Part shown: positions 6,146-10,946 of the stretch, piece by piece
Layout of the letters: the number at the start of each line of letters is the position of its first letter
How positions within the stretch are numbered: position 1 is the stretch's first letter
NCBI GenBank assembly: GCA_902488725.1
Contig: CABTXO010000028.1
Coordinates: 1 to 10,946, forward strand
Source: an uncultured Bacteroidales bacterium
GTDB taxonomy: Bacteria; Bacteroidota; Bacteroidia; Bacteroidales; UBA932
Length of the DNA stretch: 10,946 nt
Reading direction: 5' to 3'
The notes under the pieces: model-generated
Database searches by the model: none
Seen by the model: the letters and a program-made list of their open reading frames with translations, nothing else
Told to the model about the DNA's origin: nothing
Position numbers and translations under genes: made by a program

Positions 6146-7387
6146 CTACAGGTCCAGAATCCGGCCCCGGAGACGGGATTCCTCCGCCTTGAAGCAGATC
6201 AGATGGCTCTCGACGGCTTCGTCGAGCGGGCAGCGCACCTTGTGGTGTTCCGGATCCCGGATCGCATGGAGGAAATCCTCCACGATGTTCAGATCCGCGT
6301 TTCCGTGCAGTGGACGATTGAATATTTCCGTAAAATTGAAGATTTCCTGCTTGCCCCGGCGGAAGTGGGACACGGTCAAGGTCCGCTCGTCCGCCTGGAT
6401 TTCGCCGAAGGCACATTCGATCTTGGTCATCCGCAGGTCCTTGCGAGTGAAGACATCCATCGAAATCGCGATGTTCGTTTTGTCGGACATCTCCAGCGCG
6501 ACGACCTGATGGTCCACCACGTTGTTGTCGCAACGGTACACGCAGCGGCCCAGCGGCCCCGCACGAAGTTCCCTGGCGATGGCATCGTCGAGGGTTCCGC
6601 CTTCCGGAATGATGAAGTTGCCGATCCAGTCGCGGCGCCTGTCGTACAGGTCAACCGCCGAGAAGGGGCAATCCCCCTCCACGGCGCAGTCGATGCAACG
6701 TTCCGTGCTGCCCTCCGGGGCGTTTTCCCGCCGGAACCAGTTCAGCGCACCGAACGAAGACACTTTCACCGCCTTCTTGCCGGTAAGCCACAGCAGGATG
6801 TCGACATCGTGACAGCATTTCGACAGGAACATCGGTGAGGAACGGTCGCTGCGGGACCAGTTGCCCCGCACGTAGGAGTGTGTCATCCGGTCCAGCCCGA
6901 CATTCTCGATGTGGCTGACGGAAATGATCGGACCGAGATCCTTCCGATCGAGGATTTCCTTGAACTTGGTGTAGAAAGGATGGTAGCGCAGCACATAGCA
7001 GACACACACGATCACCCCTTTCCGGGCTGCCGCTTCGTTGATTTCAATGCAGCCTTGCGCAGTTTCCGCCACCGGTTTTTCCAGCAGGATGTGGTAGCCG
7101 CGGTCGATGGCCCGCAGGGCGATGTCATGATGGGTTGCGTCGGGGGTGCCGACGATCACGGCATCGATGTCCCGCTGCTCCGCAAAAAAATCCTGCACGG
7201 AGGAAAAGCAGTCCTCCGCCCCCAAGCCATAGCGCTCCCGGGCCTGGTTCCGCCGCACTTCGTTCGGTTCGACAATCGCAGAGACTCGCCCCGCTTCGGG
7301 GTGAGTCTCCACGTATTTCAGGTATTTCCGGGTCCTGTTGCCCAGTCCGATGGGGACCAGGCGGACAGGGCGGTCGTTCTGCAGCAC
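6146..7387 (-). CDS. Gfo/Idh/MocA family oxidoreductase, Cys-containing subfamily
   Basis: This 413-residue NAD(P)-dependent sugar-type oxidoreductase is cytoplasmic, with no signal peptide. The N-terminal Rossmann fold has VPIGLGNRTRKY (11-22) for dinucleotide binding and the family signature EKPVA at 103-107. The C-terminal alpha/beta domain contains the active-site K190-C-C-H193-D-V-D196 stretch. A C-x2-C-x5-C-PFSA motif (C231, C234, C240) and a CVYRCDNNVVDHQVV stretch (C282, C286) mark a subfamily distinct from the oxidoreductase at the right end. The start is GTG at 7387: an in-frame TAA, the stop of the DUF1080 gene, lies only one codon upstream, so no earlier start is possible. The gene sits 3 bases after the DUF1080 gene and is surely co-transcribed. 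The likely role is oxidation or reduction of a sugar or sugar derivative in the same glycoside pathway; the substrate cannot be read. Confidence 0.87.
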   Translation of the reverse strand: MLQNDRPVRLVPIGLGNRTRKYLKYVETHPEAGRVSAIVEPNEVRRNQARERYGLGAEDCFSSVQDFFAEQRDIDAVIVGTPDATHHDIALRAIDRGYHILLEKPVAETAQGCIEINEAAARKGVIVCVCYVLRYHPFYTKFKEILDRKDLGPIISVSHIENVGLDRMTHSYVRGNWSRSDRSSPMFLSKCCHDVDILLWLTGKKAVKVSSFGALNWFRRENAPEGSTERCIDCAVEGDCPFSAVDLYDRRRDWIGNFIIPEGGTLDDAIARELRAGPLGRCVYRCDNNVVDHQVVALEMSDKTNIAISMDVFTRKDLRMTKIECAFGEIQADERTLTVSHFRRGKQEIFNFTEIFNRPLHGNADLNIVEDFLHAIRDPEHHKVRCPLDEAVESHLICFKAEESRLRGRILDL

Positions 7388-7390
7388 GGC

Positions 7391-10150
7391 TTATTTCTTG
7401 TCTCCGAGGTCCAGAATCCGGACATTGCGGATCTTCAGGCCGGATCCGTGTCCACAGAAGGAAATGTAGCCCTTCCGGTTGAACATGCCGGGGTGGTTCT
7501 TGCGGTCGACCGTGTAGGGGTTGATGCTGCTTCCGTCCGGAGCCACGTTGTGCCCCTTGCAGGCCTGGCGCACATTCCCGTCCACGATGACTTCACCGTT
7601 CACGGTCACTTTGATGTGGTCCCCTTCCACGCGGATTTCTTCAGTCGACCACTCGCCCAGCGGCTTGTGGACAATCCGCTTGGCCGGAATCACGCCGTAG
7701 ACGGATCCATGCACCTGATACTCGTGCAGGTTGGCGTACATCGGTGCGTCGTGATCGAGGATCTGCACCTCGCACATGCCGTGGTAGGCGGCATCGACGC
7801 CCATCGGAGTCCGCACGCCCACGCCGTTGTTGATGCCTTCGCGGAGGAAGCAGAATTCAAACCGGTACACAAAGTTCCGGTACTCCTTCAGCGTGTAGAG
7901 GTTGCCGGTGGAACCGTAATCCGCGGACACGAACATGGCACCGTTGACCGGCGTGTAGCCCTCCTTGTTCCCCTGCCATTTGTCCAGACTGGTACCGTCA
8001 AACAGCATTTCGAATCCTTGCTTTTCCTCTTCGGGGGTCAGCTTGGAAATCGGAGAGGGCTTTGCCTCGTTCAACATCTTCGCAATTTCGTCGACGGCGT
8101 ACCTGTCGTCCGCACGTCCCTTCCGGGCAAAAGCGTCCTGCGCCTTTTCCAGGATGGCCTTGAAGTCGGAATAGTTGATTTCTTCCTTGGTCTTGGAAGC
8201 GATGGCCTTCACGGCGTTGGCGGCTGTGTAGGCGGTCGCCTTGTTGTCGAGATACTTGCCGGCCAGCAGGAAGGATTTCATCGTCGCGACCTTGCCCACG
8301 GCGTTCAGGATGGTGTTCTTGATCTTGTCGTTCCCGGTCAGGCCAAGTGCCTCGGCGAAGAGGGCGCGCTGTTTCCCGGCATTGGGTTCCAGCCGGCTGA
8401 CGAGGTCGGCGTACCGGGGGAGGATGCGGTCCGCAACGGCAGGGCCCGCATTTTTCGCGATCTCCAGGAGAACGGGGGCCGCCTTGTAGTTGTCGGCCAG
8501 CAACAGACCGCTGAGCGCGGCATCACCGCCATTCCCGGCGGAATAGACCTTGGAAAGGTCTTCCACAGCCTTGTCGGTGCCGGTTCTGCCGAGCGACGGA
8601 TAAAAATAGGCTTTGTTTACCGCCTTCGAAAGGACACCGTTGATCGCATCATAGCGCTGATCCGGTGCCAGCGTGTGCAGCGCAGCGTCGAACACGGACA
8701 CGAGCGGTCCGAGTTCAGCACTCCCGCTCTTCAGTGCGTCGACCATCCCGGCCACCTTCCCGGCATCTCCGGGACCGACGAGGCCGGACAGATACGGCAC
8801 CACGGCGGAATTCCCGGACGCAAGCATATTCAGTGCAAGCGGCGCGGCTTTGGACATCCGTTTTGCGGAAGCCAGGGAGAGAAGCGGAAGTGCCTTCTGG
8901 GCATCCGCACCGGCAATCGCAGCGACGAGGTCGTCCTGCAGGTCACCGTCAAAAGCCTTGAGAGCATCGAGAGCGGCTGCGGAATTGGCGGGGTTGTCAC
9001 CGGCCAGCTGGCCGATGAGGGCCTTCCCGACCTGCTTTCCGCCGATCTTGCCGGCAGCCGCGATGGCGGCCTTCGAGAGATCGCCGCCCGCTCCGAACAT
9101 GCCGATCAGCAGATCGGTGGCAGCCTTTACCTTGTTGTTGCCGAACCAGTTGAGGACATCCAGCTTGGCGCCGTCGCCCAGTCCCTTGAAGCGCTTCATC
9201 AGCAGCGGGACGAGATTGTCGACACCCAGCACATCGGTTGCATCGTCAAGCACGGCACCCCGGTACTGGCCGTCCGGGCTCTTGAGTGCGGAAGACAGCA
9301 GTTTGACCGCCTTCGCCGGATTGTAGTGCATCAGCGCTTCCGCACCGGCGCTCCTGTAGGCGGACACATCGCTTTTCAGCAGCGTCCGGGCAGCCTTCGC
9401 AACCGCCTTGGATTTGTTGCCGGCCTTTGCCAGGCGGGCGGCAAGGGAGGCATAGTCGGCGAGGGAGCTGCCGGAGAGGAAACCGAGGGAGGCTTCGGAT
9501 CCGACGCTCGCCAGGGCGGCAGCGATCGCGCTGCGCTCGGCGCCGGCCGCATCGCCCGCCCACTGCAGGAGGATCGGTTCGGCCGCCTTCAGGCCTTTTT
9601 CCGCCGCAGCGGAAGCCAGCAGGCTCTTGTCGACCTTGCCGTCCTTGATCAGGCCGAGCAGCAGGTCCTCGGTTCCGGGAATGTCGACGAGCGCCCCCAT
9701 CGCGACGGGGGCGAGGGTCGGATCGGAAAGGTTGTCCGCGAACAAGCCGGCGGCCTTGCCGGTGGCGATGGAACGGAACTGGTTCAGCAGGAAGGCTTTC
9801 ACCTCCGTGGAAGCGGCAGCGCCGATCGCCTTTTCAAATCCCCGGCTCACATTCTCCAGCACGGCGGGATTGACAGCGGCATAGTTCACCAGGCCGCTGA
9901 GGGCATATTCAACGAGGTTGTTCTTCACACCGGCGGCGGCAGGCTTCAGCATGCCGGCCAGTTCCACGACGGAAGCAGGAGCGGCCTTCGCCAAGTCTGC
10001 GATCTGGGTGTTGAAAACGCTGCTGTTCTGGGCGGGCATCGCGGCGAGCACGTCCGCCACGAGGGTTTCGACCGTTCTCTGGCGCGCATCCTGGGCCGCA
10101 AGACCGACGGCGAGCGAGAGGAAAAGAAGGAGAGCTGTTATTTTTTTCAT
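7391..10150 (-). CDS. Secreted alpha-solenoid (HEAT-like) protein with C-terminal DUF1080 (3-keto-glycoside hydrolase type) domain
   Basis: The 919-residue product starts at the ATG at 10150; the frame is open further upstream, but only this start gives a clean signal peptide (MKK, hydrophobic core, LAAQDA cleavage region, no lipobox Cys). About residues 25-690 are Ala/Leu/Gly/Lys-rich helical repeats of HEAT/ARM type, for example repeated 'AAALASVGSEASLGFL'-like helices, suiting a protein- or glycan-binding scaffold. From about residue 704 a DUF1080 domain begins (GFEMLFDGTSLDKWQG) and runs to the end, with EVQILDHD, a NGV-G-R-TPMG stretch and the closing ISFCGHGSGLKIRNVRI. DUF1080 is a concanavalin-like beta-sandwich family that includes 3-keto-disaccharide/glycoside-cleaving enzymes. 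The likely site is the periplasm, cleaving oxidised glycosides. The spacing is 23 bases to the upstream oxidoreductase gene and 3 bases to the downstream one. The glycoside target is unknown. Confidence 0.85.
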   Translation of the reverse strand: MKKITALLLFLSLAVGLAAQDARQRTVETLVADVLAAMPAQNSSVFNTQIADLAKAAPASVVELAGMLKPAAAGVKNNLVEYALSGLVNYAAVNPAVLENVSRGFEKAIGAAASTEVKAFLLNQFRSIATGKAAGLFADNLSDPTLAPVAMGALVDIPGTEDLLLGLIKDGKVDKSLLASAAAEKGLKAAEPILLQWAGDAAGAERSAIAAALASVGSEASLGFLSGSSLADYASLAARLAKAGNKSKAVAKAARTLLKSDVSAYRSAGAEALMHYNPAKAVKLLSSALKSPDGQYRGAVLDDATDVLGVDNLVPLLMKRFKGLGDGAKLDVLNWFGNNKVKAATDLLIGMFGAGGDLSKAAIAAAGKIGGKQVGKALIGQLAGDNPANSAAALDALKAFDGDLQDDLVAAIAGADAQKALPLLSLASAKRMSKAAPLALNMLASGNSAVVPYLSGLVGPGDAGKVAGMVDALKSGSAELGPLVSVFDAALHTLAPDQRYDAINGVLSKAVNKAYFYPSLGRTGTDKAVEDLSKVYSAGNGGDAALSGLLLADNYKAAPVLLEIAKNAGPAVADRILPRYADLVSRLEPNAGKQRALFAEALGLTGNDKIKNTILNAVGKVATMKSFLLAGKYLDNKATAYTAANAVKAIASKTKEEINYSDFKAILEKAQDAFARKGRADDRYAVDEIAKMLNEAKPSPISKLTPEEEKQGFEMLFDGTSLDKWQGNKEGYTPVNGAMFVSADYGSTGNLYTLKEYRNFVYRFEFCFLREGINNGVGVRTPMGVDAAYHGMCEVQILDHDAPMYANLHEYQVHGSVYGVIPAKRIVHKPLGEWSTEEIRVEGDHIKVTVNGEVIVDGNVRQACKGHNVAPDGSSINPYTVDRKNHPGMFNRKGYISFCGHGSGLKIRNVRILDLGDKK

Positions 10151-10173
10151 TGTATTTGCTTTTGAAAGTTCAT

Positions 10174-10946
10174 TTACAGGATCATGGAACCCCAAGGGGC
10201 GCGCATCGGCTGGTTGATGAGACGGTTGGCCTCCTCGTCGCCGATGAAGAGCTGCTTCTCCGGGTCGAATGCAAGGGTTCTGCCCAGACGGAGGGCGCAG
10301 GAGCCGAGGTTCACGATCGTGCAGCTGTGGTGGCCGATCGTTTCCTCCAGCGCGAATTTCTGGCGCGTCTTCACGCAGTCCAGGAAGTCGGTGTGGCGCG
10401 GTTCCGGATCCGGAAGCTCGTTGATGACATCCATCACGTTCGGGATGGTGCATTCGAAACCTTTGTAGACCTTGCCGTTCGGGCCCTCGATGTAGGGGAC
10501 CTTCCCCGTGCTTTCGAAACCTTCGCCTTCGAGGATGATCTTGCAGCCGTCCGCGTAGGTGTAGGTGATGCTCCGCCAGATCCCGACGGCATCCGGATGC
10601 TGCTGCGGGGCATCCACCTCGACTTTCACCGGGAAGGTGTCATCCTTTCCGAGAATATACTGCACCGGGTCGATGTAGTGCTGCCCCATGTCGCCGAGTC
10701 CGCCGGATTCGTAGTCCCAGTAGCCTCGGAAGGTGGCATGCACGCGGTGTGGATTGTACGGCTTGTAGGGAGCCGGGCCGAGCCACATGTCGTAGTCGAG
10801 TTCCTGCGGAACCGGCTGCGGCACCAGGTTCTCGCGGCCGGTCCAGAAGAATTTCCAGGCGAAGCCCGTCGCACCGGAGATCCGGACCGTCAGAGGCCAG
10901 ACGAGCAGGCCGCTGGAGCCCAGTTTTTTGGGCGGTCCCCCCCCCG
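10174..10946 (-). CDS. Gfo/Idh/MocA family oxidoreductase, C-terminal part (5' end outside window)
   Basis: About 256 residues of the C-terminal half are visible, ending at the TAA at 10176-10174; the frame is open to the window edge, so the N-terminal Rossmann domain lies outside. The internal GTG at 10824 is not the true start, since homologous-looking sequence (TVRISGATGFAWKFFW) precedes it. Typical features of secreted Bacteroidota Gfo/Idh/MocA proteins are PVPQELDYDMWLGPAP, the active-site stretch GGLGDMGQHYIDPVQYILG with its His and Asp, and a late CVKTRQKFALEETIGHHS. These proteins often carry a Tat signal, which cannot be seen here. The gene lies 23 bases upstream of the DUF1080 gene in the same operon, so it may oxidise a glycoside at C3 to produce the substrate for DUF1080. 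The last few codons at the edge include a run of nine C/G bases and may be unreliable. Confidence 0.85.
   Translation of the reverse strand, partial: GGGPPKKLGSSGLLVWPLTVRISGATGFAWKFFWTGRENLVPQPVPQELDYDMWLGPAPYKPYNPHRVHATFRGYWDYESGGLGDMGQHYIDPVQYILGKDDTFPVKVEVDAPQQHPDAVGIWRSITYTYADGCKIILEGEGFESTGKVPYIEGPNGKVYKGFECTIPNVMDVINELPDPEPRHTDFLDCVKTRQKFALEETIGHHSCTIVNLGSCALRLGRTLAFDPEKQLFIGDEEANRLINQPMRAPWGSMIL

Noticed and set aside
6100..6160. Bidirectional terminator between the convergent operons
   Set aside because: GC-rich self-complementary bases (GCCGCGGC) are present, but there is no stable longer stem or T-run on either strand.
6878..10165. 1095-codon open frame on the plus strand
   Set aside because: It is in exact codon register opposite the DUF1080 and oxidoreductase genes, has no recognisable domain, and is explained by avoidance of TTA/CTA/TCA codons in the sense genes.

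Overview
The window reads as chromosomal DNA of a high-GC member of the Bacteroidota, most likely Bacteroidales. The reasons are the types of gene present (a DUF4369/thioredoxin-like lipoprotein, a HEAT-DUF1080 protein next to Gfo/Idh/MocA oxidoreductases, and an ior-paaK cassette), the lack of Shine-Dalgarno sequences before most starts, and two matches to the Bacteroidota -7 promoter element TAnnTTTG. Genus cannot be fixed from the sequence alone; an Alistipes-like or uncultured gut/rumen lineage would fit the GC content.

Region 1 (1-721, minus strand) is the N-terminal part of a lipoprotein that should continue into a thioredoxin-like domain beyond the left edge. Region 2 (722-827) is a divergent intergenic region. 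It has one candidate -7 element for each direction and, between them, a perfect 7-3-7 inverted repeat that could be an operator.

Region 3 (828-6130, plus strand) is a tight five-gene operon: iorA, iorB, a class I/II aminotransferase, a phenylacetate-CoA-ligase-type enzyme (PaaK) and a tandem-ACT protein. Three of its four junctions are 4-base ATGA overlaps. The enzymes chain into one route: arylacetate is activated to aryl-acetyl-CoA (PaaK), reductively carboxylated to an aryl-pyruvate (IorAB) and transaminated to an aromatic amino acid, or the reverse for amino-acid oxidation. The ACT protein is a candidate amino-acid sensor for this route. IorA has no C-terminal ferredoxin domain.

Region 4 (6146-10946, minus strand, convergent with region 3) is a second operon. 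It holds a Gfo/Idh/MocA oxidoreductase cut by the right edge, a secreted 919-residue protein with an alpha-solenoid (HEAT-like) body and a C-terminal DUF1080 (3-keto-glycoside hydrolase type) domain, and a second Gfo/Idh/MocA oxidoreductase of a different subfamily. Together they suggest glycoside breakdown by sugar oxidation and cleavage of the 3-keto intermediate.

No RNA genes, CRISPR arrays, insertion sequences or convincing intrinsic terminators were seen. The window is gene-dense and mostly ordinary metabolism. The most interesting points are the self-contained aromatic operon, the ferredoxin-less IorA, the palindromic divergent promoter region and the solenoid-DUF1080 fusion between two oxidoreductases.
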